A stretch of DNA of 8,769 nt from Oscillospiraceae bacterium (lineage in GTDB: Bacteria; Bacillota_A; Clostridia; Oscillospirales; CAG-272), in NCBI GenBank assembly GCA_015064195.1, contig SVSO01000116.1:1-8769 (forward strand), written 5' to 3'. Position 1 is the stretch's first letter, and each line of letters begins with the position of its first letter. The notes beneath the pieces were generated by a model that searched no databases, had not been told where the DNA came from, and saw only the letters and a list, made by a program, of their open reading frames with translations. A program made the translations under genes and the position numbers. Shown piece by piece: positions 1 to 6,620 of the stretch.

Positions 1-15
1 CTCTGCCCGGCAGAG
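1..15. terminator. Small hairpin at left edge, possible terminator of an upstream gene
   Basis: The arms CTCTGC and GCAGAG pair perfectly around a 3-base loop. The hairpin is followed by an AT-rich stretch with four Ts (about 20-30), but not by a clean T-run. It may be the end of a longer structure cut by the window edge. It shares its arm sequence (CTCTGCC/GGCAGAG) with the strong terminator hairpin at 4296-4326, which supports a terminator role. No gene could be recognised in 16-147, which is AT-rich spacer. Confidence 0.35.
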
Positions 16-147
16 ATGCAATTTTATTATACCCCCTCGGATGGGTTTCATACCAGTGAGCTTTTTGCTGCTCAACCACTGTTCGAGTTTGAAAAAATAC
101 GAAATTTTATAATGTCTGTTTATAAATTGTAAATTTCACCATCCTTA

Positions 148-176
148 TATACAAATTTCAAATTTTATGGTATAAT
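148..176 (+). promoter_or_regulatory. Promoter of the xpaC-telA-lemA-like operon
   Basis: A perfect -10 box TATAAT (171-176) is preceded by TGG, giving the extended -10 motif TGnTATAAT. Seventeen bases upstream lies TATACA (148-153), a 4/6 match to the TTGACA -35 box. The surrounding 100-180 is very AT-rich, unlike the GC-rich genes. The predicted transcript would start near 182-184, leaving a leader of about 40 bases before the TTG start at 226. No regulator site was recognised. Confidence 0.7.
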
Positions 177-225
177 ATAATTGTTAAGCAGCAAAACCGT
201 CTTCTGCCTGAAAGGGGGGAATATT

Positions 226-921
226 TTGAATCACGAATCCAACAACACCGCAAAATACGACCGCTCGCGGTTCCGCGAGGTAAAGCATCCTTCGGTCATC
301 CCCTTCTATATGGTCGCCGTCAGCTGGATCCTCTTTGCGCTCTTCTGCCCGATGTATCGCCCCGGTCACTTCTTCGTCATCGCGCTCATCACCGTGGCGG
401 AGCTGGTCATCCTCGGCAAGCTCATCCCGCCGCGCATTGAGTATGTGCCGATCCCCTACGAGCCGCCAAAGGCGGGCATCAGTGAGGTGGATGAGGTGCT
501 CGAGGCCGGTGCCGGATACATCCGTAAATTCGACAAGATCTCCGCGGAGCTTGCCAAGCTCGACCCGAAGATCGCCGCGAAGATGGAACGCATCCGCCAG
601 CTGATGAACGAGATCTTCGAATATGTCTCCAAAAATCCCGGCAAGCTCTCCCGCATCCGCCGGTTCATGAACTTCTATCTGCCCACGCTGGAAAAGCTGA
701 TGAACACCTACATCGAGCTTTCCGATCAGAAGATCAAGGGCGAAAATATCACAAAAACCCTCATGGGCATCGAGGAGATCCTCGATACCATCGAACCCGC
801 CTTCGAGCGTCAGCTGGACAACCTCTACGAGGATCAGGCCATCGACATTTCCGCCGATATCACCGTCCTCGAGGGCATGCTGGACAGCGAAGGCCTCGGC
901 AAGACCGCAACCGATCTATAA
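226..921 (+). CDS. xpaC: XpaC-family membrane protein (5-bromo-4-chloroindolyl phosphate hydrolysis family)
   Basis: This is a 231-residue protein of the XpaC/Halogen_Hydrol family. Residues about 23-42 and 47-65 form two hydrophobic helices in a hairpin with a short MYRPGH turn. From about residue 80 onward it is a charged, helical, probably cytoplasmic domain rich in Lys, Glu and Leu (IRKFDKISAEL, KMERIRQLMNEIFEYV). The family name comes from an early assay with a chromogenic phosphate, and no phosphatase motif is visible, so it should not be read as a hydrolase. The start is taken as TTG at 226, because an AGGGGGGA ribosome site (213-220) sits 5 bases upstream. The earlier in-frame TTG at 181 lies at the predicted transcription start and has no such site. 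The gene opens an operon with telA 21 bases downstream; XpaC and TelA commonly occur together in Firmicutes. Family assignment is fairly sure; the biochemical role is unknown. Confidence 0.82.
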   Translation: MNHESNNTAKYDRSRFREVKHPSVIPFYMVAVSWILFALFCPMYRPGHFFVIALITVAELVILGKLIPPRIEYVPIPYEPPKAGISEVDEVLEAGAGYIRKFDKISAELAKLDPKIAAKMERIRQLMNEIFEYVSKNPGKLSRIRRFMNFYLPTLEKLMNTYIELSDQKIKGENITKTLMGIEEILDTIEPAFERQLDNLYEDQAIDISADITVLEGMLDSEGLGKTATDL

Positions 922-942
922 TCTGACAAAGGAGAAATAACG

Positions 943-2073
943 ATGGACAACAATCTCACCCCCGAGCTTACACTGACTCCCTTTGAAAACAAAGCCCCCG
1001 CAGAAGCGCCTGTCACCACTCCCGCACCGGTCGATGAGGCTCCCGTGCCCGAAGTGGTGCTCACGCCCGAAGAACAGCGCATGGTCGAGACCTTCGCTGC
1101 GAAAATCGATATCACTGACCCCAACATCGTCCTGCAGTACGGTGCCGGCTCCCAGCAGAAGATCGCCAACTTCTCCGACACCGCACTCTCCAACGTACAG
1201 ACCAAGGATCTCGGCGAGGTCGGCGATATGATCACCTCGCTGGTGGACGAGCTGCGCGAGTTCGACGACGAGGACGAAAAGGGCTTCCTCGGCTTCTTCA
1301 AGAAGCAGGGCAACAAGCTCGAAAAGCTCAAGACCAAATACAACAAGGCCGACGTGAATGTGGAAAAGATCGCCGAATCGCTGGAGCAGCACCAGGTGCG
1401 TCTCATGAAGGATGTCGCCGTACTCGATCAGCTGTACAACGTGAATCTTGCAAACTTCAAGGAGCTGTCCATGTACATTCTCGCCGGCAAGAAGAAGCTG
1501 GAAGAGGTACGCGCTACTACGCTGCCCGCGCTGATCGAGAAGGCGCAGCAGTCGAATCTCCCCGAGGACACGCAGGCTGCCAACGATATGGCCAACATGT
1601 GCACACGCTTTGAGAAGAAGATTCACGATCTGGAACTCACCCGCGCGATCTCCATCCAGATGGCACCGCAGATTCGCCTCATCCAGAACAACGACACCGT
1701 GATGAGCGAGAAAATTCAGACAACCATCGTCAACACCATCCCGCTCTGGAAGAGCCAGATGGTCATCGCTCTCGGCCTTGCGCATTCGCAGCAGGCGCTG
1801 AAAGCGCAGCAGCAGGTCACCGATCTTACCAATGAGCTGCTGAAGAAGAACGCGGAAGCCCTCAAGCTCTCCACCATCGAGACGGCGAAGGCATCCGAGC
1901 GCGGTATCGTGGACATCGAAACGCTCCGCCAGACCAACGAAACACTCATCTCTACGCTGGACGAGGTGGTTCAGATTCAGAACGACGGCAAGGCTAAGCG
2001 TCGTGAGGCGGAAGCCGAGCTGGCGCGCATTGAAGATCAGCTGAAACACAAGCTGCTGGAGATGCGCGGTTAA
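943..2073 (+). CDS. telA: TelA-family toxic anion resistance protein
   Basis: This is a 376-residue soluble protein of the TelA/YceH family (tellurite and toxic anion resistance), close to the usual family length. Residues about 10-40 are a Pro/Ala/Thr-rich linker with repeated PA and AP pairs. The rest is almost wholly alpha-helical, with likely coiled coils at 140-230 and 285-375. Recognisable family stretches are an acidic patch followed by GFLGFFKK (114-121), QMAPQIRLIQNN (239-250) and IPLWKSQM (266-273). There is no signal peptide or membrane segment, so it is cytoplasmic and probably works at the membrane with XpaC encoded just upstream. The ATG is preceded by AAAGGAG (928-934) at 8 bases. 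The gene overlaps neither neighbour, and gaps of 21 and 18 bases indicate co-transcription. In Bacillus the homologue lies with TerD-type stress genes; none are in this window. Family is near certain; the molecular activity is not known. Confidence 0.93.
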   Translation: MDNNLTPELTLTPFENKAPAEAPVTTPAPVDEAPVPEVVLTPEEQRMVETFAAKIDITDPNIVLQYGAGSQQKIANFSDTALSNVQTKDLGEVGDMITSLVDELREFDDEDEKGFLGFFKKQGNKLEKLKTKYNKADVNVEKIAESLEQHQVRLMKDVAVLDQLYNVNLANFKELSMYILAGKKKLEEVRATTLPALIEKAQQSNLPEDTQAANDMANMCTRFEKKIHDLELTRAISIQMAPQIRLIQNNDTVMSEKIQTTIVNTIPLWKSQMVIALGLAHSQQALKAQQQVTDLTNELLKKNAEALKLSTIETAKASERGIVDIETLRQTNETLISTLDEVVQIQNDGKAKRREAEAELARIEDQLKHKLLEMRG

Positions 2074-2091
2074 CTTTAACGGAGGAATACC

Positions 2092-2643
2092 TTGGAACTC
2101 TTACGAAAACGCCCGATTGCGATTCTCATCATGATCGCCGCCATGGTGCTTTCCGTCTTTATCGGCGGCAGACGCTCTCTGTCAGAGGAACGCAGCCGTG
2201 TGGAAGCGCTGTTTTATACCGATCCTGAAAACAGCATTTCCATTCAGAGCGACCTCGAATACATCGGTGCCACTGCCAACAATCTGAAAACCGTAGCGCT
2301 TCGCTATCTGAGCAGTGACAATCCCTATATCGTGCAGCTGAACAGCTGCCGCAATGCCCTCGACGCGGCGAAATCGCTGGAGGACAAGCATGACGCAGCC
2401 GCTGAGCTGTTCGGCGTGGTGGAGGCACTGTATCTCCATCTCGATCCTGCAGTGTACAGCATGAACTCTACCGACAAGAGCTTCCGCACCAGCCTCTACG
2501 AGGATTTCCAGTCCGCCATGAAGCGCATGGAGGAGAACGAATATAACATCCGTGCCCGCGAATTCAACGACATGCTGAGCAGCTCCTTCACCGGCTTCAT
2601 CGCAGCCTTCACCGGCATTGACGAGGTTCCGATTTACGGATAA
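2092..2643 (+). CDS. Small membrane-anchored LemA-like protein
   Basis: This is a 183-residue protein. It begins with a basic MELLRKRP head, then one hydrophobic helix (about 8-26) and a Gly-Gly-Arg-Arg edge. This suggests an N-terminal anchor with the remaining 155 residues outside the membrane. The exported part is helical. Its C-terminal third contains ENEYNIRAREFNDMLSS (149-165) and FTGFIAAFTGIDEVPIYG (166-183). These resemble the closing segment of LemA proteins (a YN-type helix, then a hydrophobic stretch and a short tail). The N-terminal half has only weak LemA character, so this is a distant relative or a look-alike. The TTG start follows GGAGGA (2081-2086) by 5 bases, and no better start lies nearby. 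It ends the xpaC-telA operon, which points to a joint membrane stress role. Alternatively it is an unclassified membrane protein; function unknown. Confidence 0.72.
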   Translation: MELLRKRPIAILIMIAAMVLSVFIGGRRSLSEERSRVEALFYTDPENSISIQSDLEYIGATANNLKTVALRYLSSDNPYIVQLNSCRNALDAAKSLEDKHDAAAELFGVVEALYLHLDPAVYSMNSTDKSFRTSLYEDFQSAMKRMEENEYNIRAREFNDMLSSSFTGFIAAFTGIDEVPIYG

Positions 2644-2644
2644 C

Positions 2645-2682
2645 AAAAATCTGCTGCTACTTCACAGAGCAGCAGGTTTTTA
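2645..2682 (+). terminator. Intrinsic terminator of the xpaC-telA operon
   Basis: The arms CTGCTGCT (2651-2658) and AGCAGCAG (2668-2675) pair perfectly over a 9-base loop. They are flanked by an A-run (2645-2649) and a T-run (2677-2681) that can extend the stem through a G-T pair. The hairpin starts 7 bases after the stop codon of the last gene, as expected of a rho-independent terminator. Confidence 0.88.
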
Positions 2683-2760
2683 TTCCGCGCAGACTGACGC
2701 TGCCGCCGAAAGCACATTTTTTAAAAAAACGAAATATTTGCAATAAAGTTCATAATATAT

Positions 2761-2815
2761 TTGATGAAATTTTCCGCGCAATGGTGTATAATATTATTAC
2801 CACCTATAATATACC
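2761..2815 (+). promoter_or_regulatory. Promoter region of the dehydratase gene, with two TATAAT boxes
   Basis: Two perfect -10 boxes occur in the direct repeat TATAATAT, at 2787-2794 and 2805-2812, 18 bases apart. The best -35 candidate for the first is TTGATG (2761-2766), but its 20-base spacing is longer than ideal; TGGTGT (2782-2787) is a weak candidate at 17 bases for the second. The region upstream is AT-rich with a TTTTTTAAAAAAA tract (2717-2729) that could act as an UP-type element. GGTG (2783-2786) and CACC (2801-2804) flank the first box as an inverted pair, which may mark an operator. Which box is used cannot be told by eye. Confidence 0.55.
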
Positions 2816-2823
2816 AAGAAATC

Positions 2824-2846
2824 CGGGATTGTCATCCGCAATCCCG
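2824..2846 (+). other. Hairpin in the 5' leader of the dehydratase mRNA
   Basis: CGGGATTG (2824-2831) and CAATCCCG (2839-2846) pair perfectly over 8 bp, with one possible further T-G pair closing a 5-base loop. No T-run follows, so it is not a terminator. It ends 7 bases before the AAAGGA ribosome site (2854-2859) of the gene at 2867. It could stabilise the mRNA 5' end, affect translation, or in DNA form be a binding site for a dimeric regulator. The structure is seen directly; the role is inference. Confidence 0.5.
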
Positions 2847-2866
2847 ACGACAGAAAGGACGCTACC

Positions 2867-4240
2867 ATGGAAGAAAAAACACTCCGCGAGCACATTGAAG
2901 GCAATGTCAATACCTGCTCCAACCCTTCCGAACTGAAGATCACCGACCTGCGCATCACCAACATCGACGGTGCACCCAAGCACTGCCCCCTCATCAAGAT
3001 CTACACCAACCAGGGCATCGTCGGCTACGGCGAAGTCCGCGACGCATCCAGCGCCACCTACGCGCTGATGCTTAAGAGCCGCATTCTGAACGAGAACCCC
3101 TGCAACGTAGACAAGCTCTTCCGCCGCATCAAGCAGTTCGGCGGCCACTCCCGTCAGGGCGGCGGCGTATCCGGCATTGAGGTCGCGCTCTGGGACATCG
3201 CCGGCAAGGCGTGGGGAGTTCCGGTCTGGCAGATGCTGGGCGGCAAGTTCCGCGACAAGGTGCGTGTTTACTGCGACACCGACGTTGACGGCAAGCATAC
3301 CGGCACCGACATGGGCAACGCGCTCAAGAAGCGCATGGAAGCCGGCTACACCTTCCTCAAGATGGATCTGGGTATTGAGCTGATGATCGACGAGCCAGGC
3401 TGTCTCAACGCCCCGCTCGGCTTCCTCGAGGACATCAAGAAGTATTCCGCCAAAGCAATCGCGCATCAGAAGGGTTCCATCGACTACGACATGATGATGG
3501 GCAAAAACTACGAAACCTTCACCATCCCGCATCACGCCACCGGCATTCACATCACCGAAAAGGGTCTCGACTACCTCGAAAACTATGTGAAGGAAGTCCG
3601 CGACATCATCGGCTACGAGGTTCCGCTGGCTATCGACCATTTCGGTCACGTCTGCATCGAGGATTGCATCCGCTTCGCCCGCCGCATCGAGAAGTACAAC
3701 ATCTCCTGGATGGAGGACGTGGCTCCGTGGCACTTCACCGATCACTATGTGAAGATCGCTAACGCCACCACCGTGCCGATCTGCACCGGTGAGGACATCT
3801 TCTTACACGACAACTTCGAGCCGCTCATGAAGGCAGGCGGTGTCTCCGTCATTCATCCCGACACGCTCACCGTCGGTGGCATCGGCGAGATGAAGAAGCT
3901 GGGTGACATGTGCGACAAGTACGGTGTTGCGATGGCGATCCATATGGCGGAAAGCCCCATCGGCTTCATGGCAGCGCTCCACGCAGCCGCTGCGATCCAG
4001 AACGTGCTGGCAGTGGAATACCACTCCTCCGACGTTTCCTGGTGGAACGATCTGGCGCTTGGTATCGAGAATCCCGTCATCAAGAACGGCTTCGCCAACG
4101 TCCCGAACAAGCCCGGTCTTGGCATCGACGCGCTCAACGAAGAGCTCATCGCCGAGCACATCCACAAGAAGTATCCCGGTCAGTGGGAGCCTACCGATCA
4201 GTGGAATAAGGAATGGGCTAACGACCGCACCTGGTCGTGA
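2867..4240 (+). CDS. Mandelate racemase/muconate lactonizing enzyme family protein, probable sugar-acid dehydratase
   Basis: This is a 457-residue member of the enolase superfamily, which abstracts the proton next to a carboxylate using a Mg-bound enolate. The N-terminal capping domain (about 24-130) contains GYGEVRD and WDIAGKAWG (109-117). The barrel carries the expected metal ligands: Asp257 in IDHFGH, Glu283 in WMEDVAPW and Glu309 in CTGED. Asp332 (in HPD) and His359 (in AIHMAESP) form the usual Asp-His catalytic dyad. The second strand reads K165-M-D167, where many relatives have K-x-K, so the second Lys base is replaced by Asp. About 65 residues (170-235) are inserted after that strand, and about 22 extra residues precede the normal family start. 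The His dyad plus loss of the second Lys favours a dehydratase over a racemase. ATG is chosen from AAAGGA at 7 bases. The gene is a single transcription unit with no sugar-pathway neighbours, so the substrate is unknown. Confidence 0.85.
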   Translation: MEEKTLREHIEGNVNTCSNPSELKITDLRITNIDGAPKHCPLIKIYTNQGIVGYGEVRDASSATYALMLKSRILNENPCNVDKLFRRIKQFGGHSRQGGGVSGIEVALWDIAGKAWGVPVWQMLGGKFRDKVRVYCDTDVDGKHTGTDMGNALKKRMEAGYTFLKMDLGIELMIDEPGCLNAPLGFLEDIKKYSAKAIAHQKGSIDYDMMMGKNYETFTIPHHATGIHITEKGLDYLENYVKEVRDIIGYEVPLAIDHFGHVCIEDCIRFARRIEKYNISWMEDVAPWHFTDHYVKIANATTVPICTGEDIFLHDNFEPLMKAGGVSVIHPDTLTVGGIGEMKKLGDMCDKYGVAMAIHMAESPIGFMAALHAAAAIQNVLAVEYHSSDVSWWNDLALGIENPVIKNGFANVPNKPGLGIDALNEELIAEHIHKKYPGQWEPTDQWNKEWANDRTWS

Positions 4241-4256
4241 TTGCACAAAAATAACC

Positions 4257-4291
4257 GCAAGGCTGTGCAGCGAGCTGCACAGCCTTGCTTT
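4257..4291. terminator. First convergent terminator hairpin
   Basis: A perfect 14-bp stem (4257-4270 with 4275-4288) closes a 4-base loop CGAG, 16 bases after the dehydratase stop. Only three Ts follow on the plus strand. Read on the minus strand, the hairpin is followed by GGTTATTTTT, so it may serve mainly as a backstop for serA transcripts. Confidence 0.75.
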
Positions 4292-4295
4292 AAAA

Positions 4296-4334
4296 CAGCT
4301 CTGCCGCGCTTTGCGCGGCAGAGCTGAACTTTTT
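4296..4334. terminator. Second convergent terminator hairpin, probably bidirectional
   Basis: A perfect 14-bp stem (4296-4309 with 4313-4326) closes a TTT loop. On the plus strand it is followed by AAC and five Ts (4330-4334), ending the dehydratase transcript. On the minus strand it is followed directly by TTTT. The plus-strand T-run overlaps the serA stop codon (complement of 4333-4335), so the two convergent genes share the site with almost no spare sequence. Confidence 0.85.
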
Positions 4335-5511
4335 AGTGAATGATGTTGGTCTTGATGATGCCGTCGATGGCCTTGATCTTTTCCGTTACGGTTTCCGGAA
4401 CCTTACCGGTGATCTCGACGATGGTGTACGCATAATCCTTCTTGGAACGGTTCGCCATGTTCTCGATGTTGATGCCCTCTGCGGAGATGGCAGTGGTGAT
4501 CTGGGAGATGATGTTGGGAACGTTCTTGTGCAGGACGCAGATACGTGCGTCACCACTGTGCGGCATGGAAACGTCCGGATAGTTGACGGAGTTCACGATG
4601 TTGCCAAGCTCGAGGTATTCGCGGAGCTGCTTTGCAGCCATGACTGCGCAGTTGTCCTCGCTCTCCTCGGTGGATGCGCCGAGGTGCGGGATGGCGATGA
4701 CACCCTCCATGCCAGCGGTGCGGGCATTCGGGAAGTCGGTGACATAGCGGCGAACCTTGCCGGACTTGAGCGCCGCTTCGATGTCGTCATCATTGACGAG
4801 CGCGTCGCGTGCGAAGTTCAGGATGATAACGCCGTCCTTCATCATTGCAATGGTGTCCTTGTTGATCATGTACTTGGTGGACACTGCGGGATCGGGATTG
4901 TCGATCAGCGGAACGTGGATAGAGATGATGTCCGCGTTCTTGAAGATATCCTCACGGGTGTTGACCTTCTGAATGGTGCGCGAGAGGTTCCACGCTGCCT
5001 CTACAGAGATGTAGGGGTCGCAGCCAAGAACATCCATGCCGAGATGAACCGCTGCGTTTGCAAGCGGGCCGCCGATGGCGCCGAGGCCGATGATACCGAG
5101 GGTCTTGCCCTTGATTTCGGTGCCTGCGAACTTGGACTTTTCCTTCTCAACGAGCTTTGCCACGTTGGGATCGTCCTTCACGGTCTGAACCCAGTTGATG
5201 CCGCCGACGATGTCGCGGACTGCGAGGAGCATACCGCAGAGAGCTGCTTCCTTTACGCCGTTTGCATTTGCGCCGGGCGTATTGAAGACGACGATGCCTT
5301 CCTCAGCGCACTTGTCGAGCGGAATGTTATTGACACCGGCACCGGCTCTTGCGATGGCCTTCAGGTTGTCGCCAAACTCCATGTCGTGCATAACAGCGGA
5401 GCGAACCATGATGGCATCGGGATTTTCGATATTCTCGGCTACCGCGTAATTTTCATCAAAGATATCGGTGCCGCACTTTGCGATCTTATTGAGTAACTGA
5501 ACATTTTTCAT
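4333..5511 (-). CDS. serA: D-3-phosphoglycerate dehydrogenase with C-terminal ACT domain
   Basis: SerA oxidises 3-phosphoglycerate to 3-phosphohydroxypyruvate with NAD, the first step of the phosphorylated serine pathway, in the cytoplasm. The 392-residue protein has the split substrate domain (about 1-95 and 275-305) with R55-AGAGVNN as the likely substrate-binding segment. The NAD domain carries G142-LGAIG147 and Asp165 at the end of the next strand, indicating NAD preference. Catalytic Arg235 (NFARD) and His276 (PHLGAS) are present. The ACT domain (about 322-392), probably for amino-acid feedback, begins ARICVLHKNVPNIISQI. The Arg-to-His spacing is 41 residues, versus 52 in E. coli SerA. 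The usual DVF-x-x-EP catalytic Glu segment is replaced by VTDFPNARTAGMEG, a trait I recall from clostridial and Bacteroidetes SerA proteins. ATG at 5511 follows AGGAAGGA (complement of 5523-5530) by 11 bases. It lies 23 bases after serC, so the two form one operon. Confidence 0.95.
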   Translation of the reverse strand: MKNVQLLNKIAKCGTDIFDENYAVAENIENPDAIMVRSAVMHDMEFGDNLKAIARAGAGVNNIPLDKCAEEGIVVFNTPGANANGVKEAALCGMLLAVRDIVGGINWVQTVKDDPNVAKLVEKEKSKFAGTEIKGKTLGIIGLGAIGGPLANAAVHLGMDVLGCDPYISVEAAWNLSRTIQKVNTREDIFKNADIISIHVPLIDNPDPAVSTKYMINKDTIAMMKDGVIILNFARDALVNDDDIEAALKSGKVRRYVTDFPNARTAGMEGVIAIPHLGASTEESEDNCAVMAAKQLREYLELGNIVNSVNYPDVSMPHSGDARICVLHKNVPNIISQITTAISAEGINIENMANRSKKDYAYTIVEITGKVPETVTEKIKAIDGIIKTNIIH

Positions 5512-5534
5512 GATAATCGGATTCCTTCCTGTAA

Positions 5535-6620
5535 TCAGTCCTTGGGATTTTCAGCAGCGAACTTCTTCATGAACGCAACCAGCGCTTCTACGCCCTCGTA
5601 AGGCATAGCATTGTAGATGGATGCGCGCATGCCGCCAACGGAACGGTGACCCTTCAGGTTCATGAGGCCAGCCTTTTCCGCTTCCTTCGGGAACTTCTTA
5701 TCAAGCTCTTCCACGCCGGTAACGAAGGTAACGTTCATCATGGAACGGCATTCCTTCTTGACAGGAGCGATGTAGTAATCCTGAGAATCGAGGTAATCGT
5801 AGAGCAGATTTGCCTTCTTCTCGTTCATTTCCTTCATCTTCTCGAGACCGCCAATGGAGAGGATCCACTCATATACGAGGCCTGCCATGTAGATTGCGTA
5901 GCAGGGGGGCGTATTGTACATGGAGTCGTTGTCAGCCATGAGCTTCCAGTCGAGCATGGAGGGCGTTTCGGGACGTGCGTTGCCCAGCAGATCCTCGCGG
6001 ACGATAACAACGGTCAGGCCTGCGGGAGCCATGTTCTTCTGTGCGCCAGCGTAGATCACATCGAACTTGGTTACATCAACCGGCTCGGACATGATGCAGG
6101 AGGACATATCGGCAACCAGCGGAACATCACCGGTGTCGGGGATGTAGTGGAACTTGGTGCCGTAGATGGTGTTGTTGAAGCAGATGTGAACAAAATCCGC
6201 GTCAGCGCGGAAGGATTCGCGGGTGGTTTCGGGAATGTAGGTGAAGTTGTCAGCCTTGGAAGAAGCCGCGATCTTCGCGTCGCCGTACTTTTCGCCTTCC
6301 TTCTGTGCCTTACCGGAGAACTGGCCGGATACGATGTAGTCAGCCTTGCCGTTCTTCATCAGGTTCAGCGGAACCGCTGCGAACTGGGTGGAAGCACCGC
6401 CCTGCAGGAACAGAACCTTATAGTTGTCCGGAATATTCATCACCTTCCGGAAATCAGCCTCAGCCTTCTGGATGATGGCTTCGTATGCAGGAGAACGATG
6501 GCTCATCTCCATAACGGACATGCCTGCGTCACCGTAGTTGACCAGCTCAGCAGCAGCCTTTTCCAGCACGGGCAGCGGGAGCATCGAAGGACCCGCGGAG
6601 AAATTGTAAACTCTTTCCAT
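5535..6620 (-). CDS. serC: Phosphoserine aminotransferase
   Basis: SerC transfers an amino group from glutamate to 3-phosphohydroxypyruvate to form phosphoserine; it is a PLP enzyme of fold type I in the cytoplasm and can also act in pyridoxal phosphate synthesis. The 361-residue protein matches the usual length. The start motif NFSAGP (6-11) is intact, His41-Arg42 (SHRS) and GGAST (74-78) are typical, and the PLP lysine is Lys195 in AGAQKNMAPAGL. The C-terminal substrate-binding stretch GHRSVGGMRASIYNAMP (324-340) is present. The ATG at 6620 is chosen because GGAGG (complement of 6629-6633) lies 8 bases upstream and the protein then starts MERVYNFSAGP like its relatives. An in-frame GTG 24 bases upstream is rejected because the ribosome site would lie inside the coding region. 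It is the first gene of the serC-serA operon, read from a strong promoter at 6693-6721. Confidence 0.97.
   Translation of the reverse strand: MERVYNFSAGPSMLPLPVLEKAAAELVNYGDAGMSVMEMSHRSPAYEAIIQKAEADFRKVMNIPDNYKVLFLQGGASTQFAAVPLNLMKNGKADYIVSGQFSGKAQKEGEKYGDAKIAASSKADNFTYIPETTRESFRADADFVHICFNNTIYGTKFHYIPDTGDVPLVADMSSCIMSEPVDVTKFDVIYAGAQKNMAPAGLTVVIVREDLLGNARPETPSMLDWKLMADNDSMYNTPPCYAIYMAGLVYEWILSIGGLEKMKEMNEKKANLLYDYLDSQDYYIAPVKKECRSMMNVTFVTGVEELDKKFPKEAEKAGLMNLKGHRSVGGMRASIYNAMPYEGVEALVAFMKKFAAENPKD

Noticed and set aside
81..89. tRNA T-loop-like GTTCGAGTT
   Set aside because: No acceptor, D or anticodon arms can be built around it, and it lies in an AT-rich spacer.
181..225. Upstream TTG start for xpaC giving a 15-residue longer protein
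   Set aside because: It lies 5 bases after the -10 box, at or before the transcription start, and has no ribosome site. The TTG at 226 has AGGGGGGA at 5 bases.
916..2049. Minus-strand open frame of 377 codons opposite telA, and one of 313 codons opposite the dehydratase (2804-3745)
   Set aside because: These are complements of clearly recognisable genes, with no ribosome sites or domains; the second would read through the dehydratase promoter.
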